Numbered from the stretch's first letter, positions 1 to 8,566 are shown. The stretch is 64,000 bases of DNA from Sphaerimonospora thailandensis (GCF_016863115.1 NZ_BOOG01000004.1:59114-123113); one strand, 5' to 3'. The notes: generated from the sequence alone by a model not told the origin. Program-made: numbers and translations.

Positions 1-2
1 TC

Positions 3-833
3 GCCGCGGTCTGCACCGACCACGGCGACTACGAGGTCGCGATCACTGCCGATACCAGCGCCTACCTCGACCTGGCGACGTTGTACCGGAACCTGGTCAA
101 GGAGCGTCTGGCCGTCCGCGACAACGTCACACTGTCGGTGATGGTCAAAGGCGGCGACTGGGCCTACGGCTGCCAACTGGTCGACGAGGCATTCGCCCAG
201 CTTCCCGGGCCGCCGCCACCGCCACGGGTGTTCACCCCGATGGTGCTCACCGACACCGGTGCCAAGCTGTCCAAGTCGCTCATCCGCGAAGGGAAGGTCC
301 CGCCGCCGCCCGGCACCCATCCGTGGATGCTGGACGTCTCCGAATGGCCCAGTGACATCGACTCCTACGTCGATGCCATGGTCTGGCTGGTCGGCAAGAT
401 GCTCGCCGATCCCAAGCACTTCTACCGCTCCTACACCACCGCCGAACTCGATAGGATCATGACCGCCCGCCCGACAACGAAGGCGGGCGTGCGCGCCCGC
501 GAGATGAACCTCTACCGCCGCTACTTCGACCTGGTTGCCGACGGCAGCAAGACCATCGAGGTCCGCGTCCAATACCCCAACCTGCGCAACCTCGCTGCCG
601 GTGACCACATCAGGTTCGTGTGCGGCCGTGACGACGCCCTCACCAGAGTCAAGCGCGTCGCCCGCTACCGCAGCTTTGAGGAGATGCTGGACGCCGAGGG
701 CCCCGAGAAGGTCAACCCGACCAGCCCCCGTGACCAGCAGCTCGCCAACATCCGCCGCATCTACGGCCCGGAGAAGGAAGCCCTCGGCGTCCTGGCCATC
801 GAAATCGAACTGGTCGACGAACCCGCCTCCTGA
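3..833 (+). CDS. ASCH-domain protein with class I aminoacyl-tRNA-synthetase-like segment, 5' end missing
   Basis: The reading frame is open from base 3, so the gene begins before the window; the TTG at 81 is only an internal codon. About 276 residues are visible. The N-terminal visible part carries a KLSKS pentapeptide (bases 264-278) in the context TGAKLSKSL, which resembles the KMSKS loop of class I aminoacyl-tRNA synthetases and related nucleotidyl transferases. The last roughly 115 residues look like an ASCH/PUA-type RNA-binding fold (EMNLYRRYFDLVADGSKTIE, then GDHIRFVCGRDD). A proline-rich stretch (GPPPPPRV) separates conserved blocks. The precise function is unknown; a nucleotide- or RNA-related role is inferred from the two motifs. 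It converges with the sulfotransferase gene to its right and shows no link to the island. Confidence 0.75.
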   Translation, partial: AAVCTDHGDYEVAITADTSAYLDLATLYRNLVKERLAVRDNVTLSVMVKGGDWAYGCQLVDEAFAQLPGPPPPPRVFTPMVLTDTGAKLSKSLIREGKVPPPPGTHPWMLDVSEWPSDIDSYVDAMVWLVGKMLADPKHFYRSYTTAELDRIMTARPTTKAGVRAREMNLYRRYFDLVADGSKTIEVRVQYPNLRNLAAGDHIRFVCGRDDALTRVKRVARYRSFEEMLDAEGPEKVNPTSPRDQQLANIRRIYGPEKEALGVLAIEIELVDEPAS

Positions 834-902
834 CCGACGTGCAGTCCCCGCCCCGGCCACAAAGGCCCACAGGCGTGACCGACTCGGTGCACCGAACCCG
901 GC

Positions 903-2183
903 TCAGCGGACCTCGATGGGGACAGGGTGCCGCCGTAGGTAGAAGGCGAACCGGTCGCGGAGCCGTTCCGGGGTGATGCCGAAGTCGGCGCGCAGGTCGT
1001 AGGTCATCGACCCGTGCTTGTCGCGCGGGTGCGCGTCGACGTACGCGGTGATCTCGGCGCGGGCCCGCTCGGTCAGCTCCATCCCGGCATGGCGGTAGAC
1101 CTGCTCGACCGTGCCCATGGTGTCGGCCATGAACCGGTCGAAGTACACGTCGAGGATCCCGCCTTCGGGCACCAGGTGCCGGTCGTCGACGCCGGCGCGC
1201 AGCAGCCGTTCCATCAGGTCGGTCCAGTATTCGAGGATCTCGGCGACGTCGAACCTGCGGTAGACCGTGCGGGAGCCGTACGCGCGCATGGTCGCGGCCG
1301 ACTGGACGGCGCCGACCGGGTCCCGGTGGGTCATCACCACGGTCGCGTCGGGGAACACCTCCATCAGCGGGCCCAGGTTCTCCAGGTGCTGCGGGCACTT
1401 GAGCAGCCACCGCTCCCCCGGCCGGTACCACTGCAGCACCTTCAGCACGGTCTTCAGATAGCGGTAGTGGGAGGTCTGGTCGTGGGCCAGGTAGTGCTCG
1501 CGCCAGCGGGGCGCCATCTGGAAGATCCACTCGATGTTGTAGCCCGCGAAGTCGTTGGCCCACAGCTCGATGTCCTCGTGGATCGAGTCCGGGTTCATCG
1601 GGTGCCACGCGGCCAGGTACGGGTTGCCGGCCCGCATCCGCTGCCACGCCCTGTCGCAGCGCGCGTAGCGGGGATCCACGCCCTCGGCCCCGGGACCCTC
1701 GCCGCGGTCGGGCACCGGCTGGTCGGCCTCCCACAGCGGCAGCGAACGGAACCGGGCGTCGGCGGCCAGCAGGTTCACCAGGTGCGTCGTGCCGGTGCGC
1801 GGCAGCCCGGTGATGAACAGCGGCGCGACGATCTCCTGGTCGTGGATCTCGGGACGGCGAGCCAGGAGCCCCGTGATCCGCAGCCGGTTCGCGGCGTACT
1901 TCACGCACAGGTCGAACATGATCCGCCCGGCCAGGGCCGTACGGTTCGGGTCCAGCCGGATCTCGTCCAGCCAGACCCGCAGCCGTTCGACGAAGTCGTC
2001 GGGGCCGAAGTCGTCGAGCCCCGTGATGGTCCGCGCCCGCGCGAGCACCGCGTCGACGGTGAGGTCCGCGGGATGCCGCTCGGCATGGGCCAGCGCGGTC
2101 CGCTGGGCGTCGGTGAGGACGGGGTCGCGGAGGTCCTCGATGCGCAGCTTCGCGGCACTGGCATTCAGGAGACTGGCGTTCAC
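903..2183 (-). CDS. PAPS-dependent sulfotransferase family protein (copy 1)
   Basis: A 426-residue cytosolic sulfotransferase of the actinobacterial Sulfotransfer_3/Stf type, expected to move sulfate from PAPS to a hydroxyl group. The 5'-phosphosulfate loop is visible as ITGLPRTGTTHL (about residues 124-135) and the 3'-phosphate segment as MTHRDPVGAVQS (about 284-295). It ends VPIEVR, almost the same as copy 2 at 18715 (VPIEVK), and the two share most of their length, so they are paralogs. The ATG at 2183 overlaps the stop of the SnoaL-like gene in an ATGA, which implies translational coupling in the TetR-SnoaL-sulfotransferase operon. The acceptor substrate cannot be read from the sequence. 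Confidence 0.9.
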   Translation of the reverse strand: MNASLLNASAAKLRIEDLRDPVLTDAQRTALAHAERHPADLTVDAVLARARTITGLDDFGPDDFVERLRVWLDEIRLDPNRTALAGRIMFDLCVKYAANRLRITGLLARRPEIHDQEIVAPLFITGLPRTGTTHLVNLLAADARFRSLPLWEADQPVPDRGEGPGAEGVDPRYARCDRAWQRMRAGNPYLAAWHPMNPDSIHEDIELWANDFAGYNIEWIFQMAPRWREHYLAHDQTSHYRYLKTVLKVLQWYRPGERWLLKCPQHLENLGPLMEVFPDATVVMTHRDPVGAVQSAATMRAYGSRTVYRRFDVAEILEYWTDLMERLLRAGVDDRHLVPEGGILDVYFDRFMADTMGTVEQVYRHAGMELTERARAEITAYVDAHPRDKHGSMTYDLRADFGITPERLRDRFAFYLRRHPVPIEVR

Positions 2184-2584
2184 TTGGCGAACACCAGCCT
2201 CGCCCCGGGCGCGTCGTCCGGGCTCGCCTCGCGGTCGGGGAAGGCGAGGATCTCGGTGATCCGGCAGTTCTCGTCCACCCTGATCACATCGGTCGTGGTC
2301 ATCGCGAACGGCCCGTTCGGGGTGTCCATGGCCACGTGGACCTGGAAGGCGGCCCGGTCGCCGACCACGGTGACCGGCCCGAACCGGGTCAGGGTGAACG
2401 GAACGTCGTTGCTCGCGCGGAAGAAGCCGAGGATCGCCGCACGCCCGACGTTGGGCGGGCTGCCGACCGGCTCATGCTGGACGGCGTCCTCGGCGAACAA
2501 CGCGATGACCGCGTCGAGATCGTGCGCCGAGACGGCGGCTATGTAGGCGTCGCACAACCGGCGGATATCGTCCCGGGTGGGCAT
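2180..2584 (-). CDS. SnoaL-like / steroid delta-isomerase-like (NTF2 fold) protein
   Basis: A 134-residue single-domain protein of the NTF2-like fold (DAYIAAVSAHDLDAVIALFA, then EDAVQHEPVGSP), the fold used by ketosteroid isomerases, polyketide cyclases and limonene epoxide hydrolases. The start at 2584 is chosen because a GAGGAG ribosome site lies about 6 bases upstream; a longer frame exists upstream but overlaps the TetR gene. It sits between the TetR gene (11 bp gap) and the sulfotransferase (4-bp ATGA overlap), so all three are probably one transcript. The specific isomerase or hydrolase activity is not identifiable. Confidence 0.85.
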   Translation of the reverse strand: MPTRDDIRRLCDAYIAAVSAHDLDAVIALFAEDAVQHEPVGSPPNVGRAAILGFFRASNDVPFTLTRFGPVTVVGDRAAFQVHVAMDTPNGPFAMTTTDVIRVDENCRITEILAFPDREASPDDAPGARLVFAK

Positions 2585-2595
2585 CGGAACTCCTC

Positions 2596-3201
2596 TCACG
2601 GAGTGTCGAGGATCTGGTTCACGAGTGAGGTGACGGTGAGCTCGGTGAGGCGGTCGAAGTCGATCTCGCCGACCCAGCCCTGCGCGTGCAGGTCGGCCAG
2701 GCCCATCAGCCCGGCCCACACGAACGGCACGATCTCGGGATCGGGGCGCACCGTACGGCCCTCCGCGGCGGCGGCCTGATCCAGGGCACGACGCAGGGCG
2801 TCGAACTGGGCCACGGCGACGCCCACACGCTGCTCACGAAGCTCGGCCGAGTTGTCCGTACGCTCAGTCCGCCACACGGCCACCATCCGGCCGACGTGCA
2901 GCCACTGCCGCGTCGCCACCGGAACCGCGGCACGCAGCAGCGCGGCCACTCCCCCGGTGCGCGGGCACTCATCGAGGAAGGCGGTCATCCGGCGCTGGTG
3001 ATCCCGCATCAGCGCCTCGAACACCGCGTGCTTGTCGGCGAAGTAGTAGTAGACCAGCCCCAGGCTGATCTTGGCACGCGCCGCGAGAGAGCGGATGGAC
3101 AGCGCCGCGTAGCCACCCTCGGCGAGCAGGGCGGCGGCCGCCGCCAGGATCTCGCTCCTGCGGTCGTCCGCTGTGTCGCCTGCGACGTGTTGTTCTGCCA
3201 C
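2596..3201 (-). CDS. TetR-family transcriptional regulator
   Basis: A 201-residue TetR repressor. The N-terminal helix-turn-helix is clear (SIRSLAARAKISLGLVYYYF, about residues 39-58); the rest is the variable ligand-binding domain. It is the first gene of a minus-strand operon with the SnoaL-like and sulfotransferase genes, and faces an SDR operon across a 110-bp gap holding two mirrored 17-bp palindromes. The usual TetR logic suggests that it represses both divergent operons until a catabolic substrate or intermediate binds. The ligand is unknown. Confidence 0.93.
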   Translation of the reverse strand: MAEQHVAGDTADDRRSEILAAAAALLAEGGYAALSIRSLAARAKISLGLVYYYFADKHAVFEALMRDHQRRMTAFLDECPRTGGVAALLRAAVPVATRQWLHVGRMVAVWRTERTDNSAELREQRVGVAVAQFDALRRALDQAAAAEGRTVRPDPEIVPFVWAGLMGLADLHAQGWVGEIDFDRLTELTVTSLVNQILDTP

Positions 3202-3221
3202 GTCGGCAAGCTATCGCACCT

Positions 3222-3261
3222 CTTGAACGTTGTTCAAGGAGCCTCTTGAACAACGTTCAAG
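3222..3261. promoter_or_regulatory. Twin palindromic operators in the TetR/SDR divergent promoter
   Basis: Two 17-bp elements, CTTGAACGTTGTTCAAG at 3222-3238 and CTTGAACAACGTTCAAG at 3245-3261. Each has CTTGAAC/GTTCAAG arms around a 3-base centre, and the second is the exact reverse complement of the first, so the whole 40 bp is a larger inverted repeat. Centre-to-centre spacing is 23 bp. The position between divergent operons, one headed by a TetR gene, makes these the likely binding sites of that TetR. Confidence 0.8.
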
Positions 3262-3311
3262 GCTTTGTTACGTTCGCCGGAGTCTCCAGCAGACGAAGGC
3301 AGGAAACCCCG

Positions 3312-4049
3312 ATGACAGTGACCTTCGACTTCCACGACCGGCACGTACTGGTGACCGGCGGGTCGAACGGCCTCGGACTGGCCATGGCACGCGGCTTCCA
3401 CACGGCAGGAGCCCAGGTGACCATCACCGGCAGACGCGAGTCCGCCGAGCAGTACGACGAAGACCTCTCCGGCTTCCGCTACGTGCGGTGCGAGATGACG
3501 GACCGGGCGATGATCTCCGACCTGGCGAGCGGGCTCGACCGGCTCGACGTCCTGGTCAACAACGCCGGCCAGAACCTCGTCGGCCGGGGCGAATGGGACC
3601 CCGACGTGTTCGAGGAGGCCCTGACGATCAACCTCTCCGGCGCCTTCCGGCTGTCCACCGCGTGCCACGACCTGCTCGCGGCATCCCCCGGCGGCGGATC
3701 GGTGATCAACCTGGGCTCGATGACCAGCTTCCTGGCCGTCGACCTCGTCCCCGGGTACGGCGCCGCGAAGGCCGGCGTGGTGCAGCTGACCAAGACCCTC
3801 GCCACCGCCTGGGCCAAGGACGGCATCCGGGTCAACGCGGTCGCGCCCGGCCTGATCGAGACCAGCATGACCGCGAAGATGGTGGCCAACGACGCCGCGG
3901 TCGCGCCCACCATCGCCCGCACCCCGATGCGCCGCGTCGGCACCCCCGAGGACATCGCCCCGGTGGTGATGTTCCTCGCCAGCGGCGCCGCGCCGTTCCT
4001 CACCGGCCAGACGATCGCCGTCGACGGCGGCTTCCTCATCCAAGGATGA
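3312..4049 (+). CDS. Short-chain dehydrogenase/reductase (SDR)
   Basis: A 245-residue classical SDR. The cofactor loop is TGGSNGLG near residue 14, the NNAG motif is VLVNNAGQN, and the catalytic Tyr/Lys pair is YGAAK. It would oxidise or reduce an alcohol/ketone with NAD(P)(H). The start at 3312 (MTVTF) follows a CAGGAAA ribosome site; an upstream in-frame ATG at 3246 lies inside the second operator and is unlikely. The stop overlaps the start of the next gene in an ATGA, so it is translationally coupled to the MBL-fold enzyme. Confidence 0.92.
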   Translation: MTVTFDFHDRHVLVTGGSNGLGLAMARGFHTAGAQVTITGRRESAEQYDEDLSGFRYVRCEMTDRAMISDLASGLDRLDVLVNNAGQNLVGRGEWDPDVFEEALTINLSGAFRLSTACHDLLAASPGGGSVINLGSMTSFLAVDLVPGYGAAKAGVVQLTKTLATAWAKDGIRVNAVAPGLIETSMTAKMVANDAAVAPTIARTPMRRVGTPEDIAPVVMFLASGAAPFLTGQTIAVDGGFLIQG

Positions 4050-5347
4050 TCATGAGCGAAACCCTCTCCGACCAGGTCGACAAGCTCATCGACGACCGCC
4101 CGGGCAAAGATCTGCTCACTCCCGCGTACGACGACGCCGCGGTCGCCCTGAACGACTTCGTCTACAGCTCCGGCGGCCATACGAACGCCTACGTGATCGT
4201 CACCGACGCCGGCCGGGTCATCGTCAACACCGGGCTGGGCTACGAGGCGCCCCACCACCGCCACCTGTTCGACCAGGTCTGCGCCGGCCCCACGCCGTAC
4301 ATCATCACCACCCAGGGGCACACCGACCACGTCGGCGGCGTGGCCGCGTTCCGCGCACCGGAGACCGTCTACGTCGCACAGCGGAACAACCAGTTCGCCC
4401 AGCACCAGGACGCCCGCATCCGCGGCCGGATGCGGCTGTGGTCGGCGGCCTGGTTCGACCTCGCCCCGACCGAGCGGATCGCCACGTTCGCGCGGGAGCG
4501 GCCCGACGTGCCCATGCGCCAGGACGCGCCGACCCCGGACCTCACCTTCGACGAGCGGCTCTCGTTCTCCGTGGGCGGCGTCGACTTCGAGCTGTGGCAC
4601 GGCACCGGCGAGACCACGGACGGCGCCATCGTGTGGCTGCCGCGGCACCGCGTCGCCCTGATCAGCAACATGCTCGGCCCGCTCTTCTGCCACTTCCCCA
4701 ACCTGAACACGCTCCGCGGGCACAGCTACCGCTTCGTCGAGCCCTACCTCGCCACCATCCGGCGGATTCGCGAGCTGCAGCCCGAGATGCTCGTCACCGG
4801 CCGCGGCGAGCCGATCGTCGGCGCCGAACTGATCGATGCCTGCCTGCAGCGGATGCACGACGCCGTGGACTTCGTGCACCGGGAGACGCTCCGCGGCATC
4901 AACGAGGGGGCGGACCTGGCGACGCTGGTCCGGGAGATCGCCCTGCCCGCCGAGCTGCGGGTCGGCCAGGGGTACGGCAAGGTCAGCTGGGGTGTCCGCA
5001 CGATCTGGGAGAGCTACCTCGGCTGGTTCCACCACGACCGGACCTCGGCGCTGCTCCCGCTCGACCAGTCCCGGGTCCTCACCGACCTGGTGGAGATCGC
5101 CGGCGCCGGGAACGTGCTGCGGCTGGCCGGCGAGCGGATGCGGCAGAAGCGTTTCGCCGAGGCGACCACGCTCGGCGAGGCGGTGCTGGCCCACAGCCCC
5201 GGCGACCGGGACGCGCTGCGCCTGCTCGTCGAGTCCCACCGCAACCTGCTCGACGACCCCGAGAACGGGGCCAACTTCTGGCTCTCCGGCTGGCTCGAGC
5301 ACCAGATCGACGGTTTCACCCAGGCGCTGGACGAGAAGGGAGCGTGA
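4046..5347 (+). CDS. MBL-fold hydrolase, alkylsulfatase-like (SdsA1-type architecture)
   Basis: A 433-residue protein with an N-terminal metallo-beta-lactamase domain and a C-terminal helical region resembling the alkylsulfatase dimerisation domain (RLAGERMRQKRFAEATTLGE; EHQIDGFTQAL). SdsA1-type enzymes hydrolyse alkyl sulfate esters with two zinc ions. The metal motif here reads TQGHTDHVGG, so the first His of the usual HxHxDH is Gln, which could mean altered metal binding or a changed reaction. The ATG at 4046 overlaps the SDR stop; a second ATG at 4052 is an alternative start. It lies in an operon with the SDR and EthD genes, opposite a sulfotransferase operon under the same putative operators, which fits sulfate-ester metabolism. 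Confidence 0.82.
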   Translation: MIMSETLSDQVDKLIDDRPGKDLLTPAYDDAAVALNDFVYSSGGHTNAYVIVTDAGRVIVNTGLGYEAPHHRHLFDQVCAGPTPYIITTQGHTDHVGGVAAFRAPETVYVAQRNNQFAQHQDARIRGRMRLWSAAWFDLAPTERIATFARERPDVPMRQDAPTPDLTFDERLSFSVGGVDFELWHGTGETTDGAIVWLPRHRVALISNMLGPLFCHFPNLNTLRGHSYRFVEPYLATIRRIRELQPEMLVTGRGEPIVGAELIDACLQRMHDAVDFVHRETLRGINEGADLATLVREIALPAELRVGQGYGKVSWGVRTIWESYLGWFHHDRTSALLPLDQSRVLTDLVEIAGAGNVLRLAGERMRQKRFAEATTLGEAVLAHSPGDRDALRLLVESHRNLLDDPENGANFWLSGWLEHQIDGFTQALDEKGA

Positions 5348-5351
5348 GCGG

Positions 5352-5744
5352 ATGCCGAAGCTGATCGGGCTGTTCCGCAGGAAGGACGGCCTCACCCCCG
5401 CGGAGTTCCGGGACTACTACGAGAACCACCACGCGCCTTTCGCCGTCTCCCTCTTCGGGCACCTGTTCGCCGGCTACACCCGGTCGTACGTCGACCACGG
5501 GGACGGGCAACCCGCCCCCGGCAGGCGTGCGCCCGAGTTCGATGTCGTCACTGAGATCGTTTTCGCCGATGAGGCGGCGATGGAGGCCATGTTCGCCATG
5601 TCGGCGGCCAACCCGGAGGTCCGGGAGGCCATCGCCGCCGACGAGGCCGCCTTCATGGACCGCGACGCCACCCGACTCCTGATCGTCAAAGACCACACCA
5701 TCAGCCTCCTCGAACACTCTGTTCGACCAGGCATGGATCGGTAA
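5352..5744 (+). CDS. EthD-domain protein
   Basis: A 130-residue protein with the ferredoxin-like EthD/dimeric alpha-beta barrel pattern (GLFRRKDGLTPAEFRDYYEN at the N-terminus with the typical paired His, NHHAPF). EthD-like proteins accompany oxidative catabolic operons; their molecular role is often unclear. The ATG lies 4 bases after the MBL-fold gene stop, so it is the third gene of the SDR operon. No catalytic function can be assigned. Confidence 0.82.
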   Translation: MPKLIGLFRRKDGLTPAEFRDYYENHHAPFAVSLFGHLFAGYTRSYVDHGDGQPAPGRRAPEFDVVTEIVFADEAAMEAMFAMSAANPEVREAIAADEAAFMDRDATRLLIVKDHTISLLEHSVRPGMDR

Positions 5745-5844
5745 GTAATGCGCCGGCGCCGCCCGGCCGGTCAGTGCTGCCTGGCACGGCGTGGCGGAGG
5801 GCGGCGTGACAGGGAGCAGCGAGGCTCCCGGAAGGAGGTCAGTG

Positions 5845-6858
5845 ATGCGCACCGTAATGGTGACCGGCCCGGGGCAGACGGCCATGGTGGAGGAGCCGGA
5901 GCCGTCCTGCGGCCCCAAGGACATCGTTGTGAAGGTGAAGGCCTGCGGCATCTGCGGCTCGGACGCCCTCTACATCTCCACCGGCGGCCTCCCGTCGCGC
6001 CAGGGTGCGATGCCGCTCGGCCACGAAGCAGCGGGCGAGGTGATCGATGTCGGGGACGAGGTACGCGGCCTCAGGGTGGGCGACCGTGTCGTGATCAACC
6101 CGATGAGCGACCCCCGGGGCGTCATCGGCAACGGCGGCCCGACGGGGGCGCTCACCGATGCCCTGCTCGTCCAGGACGCCGAAGTCGGGCGGAGCGTCGC
6201 GATCATCCCCGATGACCTTCCCTTCGATGTGGCCGCCCTCAACGAGCCGATGGCGGTCGCCCACCACGGCGTCAACCGGACCAGCCCGAAGGCCGGTGAC
6301 AGGGTCGTGGTCTTCGGCGCCGGTCCCATCGGCCTCGGCGCCGCGATCGCCTACAAGACCAAGGGGGTCGAACATGTGATCGTGGTGGACGTCATCGAGT
6401 CCCGGCTGGAGAAGGCACTCGCCGTCGGCGCGGACGCGGTGATCAACTCGGCCGAGGAAGACGTGGTGGCGCGGATCCGCGGTCTCCACGGCACCGGTGC
6501 CGACGCCGTCGGCGCGCCTCGTGCCGGAACCGACATCTACCTCGACGCCGCGGGCGTCCCAGAGGTGATCAATGCGGTCATGAGCTCGGCCAAGCACAAC
6601 GCGACGGTCGGGATCGTCGCGGTGCACAAGAAGCCGGTGCCCATCGACTTCAGGAAGATCCTCTCGACCGAGCTCACGTTGGTGATGGCGATGGGCTATC
6701 CCACCGAGATCTTCGAGGTGACCGAGTCCATCATCGCCAACCGCGACCTGTACGCCCGCATCATCAGCGACCGATTCCGCTTCGACGACGCGCTCGAGGC
6801 GCTCAAGGTCGCTTCGACGCCCGGCGCCGCCGACAAGGTGATCATCACCTTCGACTAG
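5845..6858 (+). CDS. Zinc-type medium-chain alcohol dehydrogenase
   Basis: A 337-residue MDR-superfamily dehydrogenase. The catalytic-zinc block is CGICGSDALY with GHEAAGEV following, and the nucleotide-binding loop is VFGAGPIGLG. The four-Cys structural-zinc cluster seen in many family members is absent (the segment reads NPMSDPRGV), so only one zinc is expected. A strong GAAGGAGG at 5831-5838 supports the ATG at 5845 (or the GTG three bases earlier). It likely oxidises a secondary alcohol or polyol from the neighbouring pathway; the substrate is not evident. It is separated from the EthD gene by 100 bp and from binding protein A by 103 bp. Confidence 0.88.
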   Translation: MRTVMVTGPGQTAMVEEPEPSCGPKDIVVKVKACGICGSDALYISTGGLPSRQGAMPLGHEAAGEVIDVGDEVRGLRVGDRVVINPMSDPRGVIGNGGPTGALTDALLVQDAEVGRSVAIIPDDLPFDVAALNEPMAVAHHGVNRTSPKAGDRVVVFGAGPIGLGAAIAYKTKGVEHVIVVDVIESRLEKALAVGADAVINSAEEDVVARIRGLHGTGADAVGAPRAGTDIYLDAAGVPEVINAVMSSAKHNATVGIVAVHKKPVPIDFRKILSTELTLVMAMGYPTEIFEVTESIIANRDLYARIISDRFRFDDALEALKVASTPGAADKVIITFD

Positions 6859-6905
6859 GGAGCGACCCGTGATCTTTTGCCATAGCGAGGACCGGCCGAA
6901 TGGAT

Positions 6906-6947
6906 GCGTTGCAACGCCGAGGAGGAACCCATAGCGGAGCTATGGGT
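6906..6947. promoter_or_regulatory. Palindrome and hairpin in the leader of binding protein A
   Basis: Two symmetric elements lie just before the lipoprotein gene. GCGTTGCAACGC (6906-6917) is a perfect 12-bp palindrome with a TTGCAA centre, similar in style to LacI-family operators. ACCCATAGC and GCTATGGGT (6927-6935 and 6939-6947) form a 9-bp perfect stem with a GGA loop, 14 bases before the ATG at 6962. The paralogous genes B, C and D do not carry this pair. An operator plus a translational or attenuation hairpin is an inference. Confidence 0.45.
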
Positions 6948-6961
6948 CGAAAGGGAATGCG

Positions 6962-8566
6962 ATGAAGCGGAACAGTAGATCGGGACGGGCGGCGATCGCG
7001 CTCTGCGCGGCCCTGGTCACCGGGACGCTGCTCGCCGGTTGCGGCGGGGCGAGCAGTAGTAGTAGTACCAGCGCCGCGGCCAGTGATGGCAACACCGTCG
7101 ACACCGACGCGACCCTGGACATCGGGATTCCGGTGGCCCAGACGATGGACCCCCGGCAGTTGCCGGAGCCGGCCACCCAGCTGTTGATCACGAGCTGGCC
7201 GGTCTACGACCGGTTGATCCAGGTCGGTGCGAATGGTCAGTATGAGCCGATGCTGGCCACCCAGTGGAAGTTCTCCCCCGACGGCAAGACGCTGACGCTG
7301 ACGCTGCGCAAGGGCGTCACGTTCAGCGACGGCACGCCCTTTGACGCCGGTGCGGTCAAGGCGAACGTGGAATTTTATCAGAAGGCCGACAAGACGGCCG
7401 TGCAGGCGAACCTGGCCAATGTGGCCGACGTCACGGTGGTCACCGACGACACCGTCGAACTCCAACTGAAGAAGCCGAGCACCACAGTGCTGGCGGCGCT
7501 GTCTAGCATGCTGGGCGGGATCATGATCTCGCCGAAGGCGCTGAACAGCCCGGACCTGGCCAGCCACCCGGTGGGCACCGGCGCCTACGTGATCGAGTCG
7601 TTCAAGCCGGGTCAGAACGTGGTCTACAAGCGGCGGACCGACAGCGCGAGCATCTGGGACCCCAAGACCGGAAAGCCCGTCAAGGTCACCATCAGCACCT
7701 ATAGCAGCCCGGAAGCGATGGAGAACGCGGTCAAGAGCGGCCAGGCCGACATCGTCACCTGGTCCTCCGGAGACAAGACGCCCTACCAGTCTCAACTGGA
7801 CTCGGGCCAGCTGCAGGCACACGTGCTCCCCGGCGTGCTGAACATGGTCGGCGTGAACATCAAGCAGTCGGTCAAGCCGTACGACGACGTCCGGGTCCGC
7901 CAGGCGATCAACCACGCGATCAACCGGCAGGCGATCGTGGAGGCCCTCCAGCCCGCCAACTCGCCCCGGGTCCAGCCGTGGCCCGAGCAGCTTCCCGGCT
8001 TCGACTCCGCCCGCGAAAGCGCCTACACCTATGATCCGGCCAAGGCCAAGGAGCTGCTCGCACAGGCCGGCTACCCGAACGGCTTCGATGGCGGGGAGAT
8101 GCTGGTCGCCCAGGCGAATGTGATGCCCGCTGCCGCCCAGGCGGTGCAGGCCGACCTCGCGGCGATCGGCATCAAGATCCAGATCCGCACCATGGACATG
8201 TACGCCCTCGTGACCGAGTGGGCCAAGGCGCAGCACCCGCTTGATCTGTATTACATGTCCACGTCGTCGATCGATGCCTATTCGTGGCTGCAGCGGCTGT
8301 TCGTCAACCCCGTCTGGACCCCGGCAGGCGCCGACCCGCAGATGGTCAAGCTGATCGAGGACGTTGACGACCCGGCGCTGACCGATGAGCAGCGGGCCGA
8401 GAAGGTCGGCGAGGCGATCGCCTACGCCACCGACAACGCCCTGTACGCGCCCCTCTGGCAGGGCGTCGGCGGTCACATGGCCAGCGGCAAGGTGCGCGGC
8501 CTCGACGACGTGGCCTCGGTGAACGGCGGCGTCGCCGACTTTCGGAACACGTACCTGGTCAAGTAA
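6962..8566 (+). CDS. ABC transporter solute-binding lipoprotein A (SBP_bac_5 family)
   Basis: A 534-residue extracellular binding protein of the oligopeptide/nickel class (family 5). The N-terminus is a lipoprotein signal: MKRNSR, hydrophobic helix, then LLAGC with the lipidated Cys at residue 27, followed by a Ser-rich linker. Family landmarks include WPVYDRL, FSPDGKTLTLTLRKGVTFSDG and VRQAINHAINRQAIVEAL. It is one of four very similar paralogs in this window (also at 16912, 28496 and 44272), and a fifth more distant one is at 15098. No permease is adjacent; the only permease/ATPase set is at 22060-25815. Family members bind peptides, opines, sugars or other amphipathic ligands, so the ligand is open. 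Confidence 0.93.
   Translation: MKRNSRSGRAAIALCAALVTGTLLAGCGGASSSSSTSAAASDGNTVDTDATLDIGIPVAQTMDPRQLPEPATQLLITSWPVYDRLIQVGANGQYEPMLATQWKFSPDGKTLTLTLRKGVTFSDGTPFDAGAVKANVEFYQKADKTAVQANLANVADVTVVTDDTVELQLKKPSTTVLAALSSMLGGIMISPKALNSPDLASHPVGTGAYVIESFKPGQNVVYKRRTDSASIWDPKTGKPVKVTISTYSSPEAMENAVKSGQADIVTWSSGDKTPYQSQLDSGQLQAHVLPGVLNMVGVNIKQSVKPYDDVRVRQAINHAINRQAIVEALQPANSPRVQPWPEQLPGFDSARESAYTYDPAKAKELLAQAGYPNGFDGGEMLVAQANVMPAAAQAVQADLAAIGIKIQIRTMDMYALVTEWAKAQHPLDLYYMSTSSIDAYSWLQRLFVNPVWTPAGADPQMVKLIEDVDDPALTDEQRAEKVGEAIAYATDNALYAPLWQGVGGHMASGKVRGLDDVASVNGGVADFRNTYLVK

Noticed and set aside
3230..4045. Upstream extension of the MBL-fold reading frame through the SDR gene
   Set aside because: The SDR in the other frame has all family motifs; the extension is low-complexity Arg/Pro-rich translation of GC-rich DNA.
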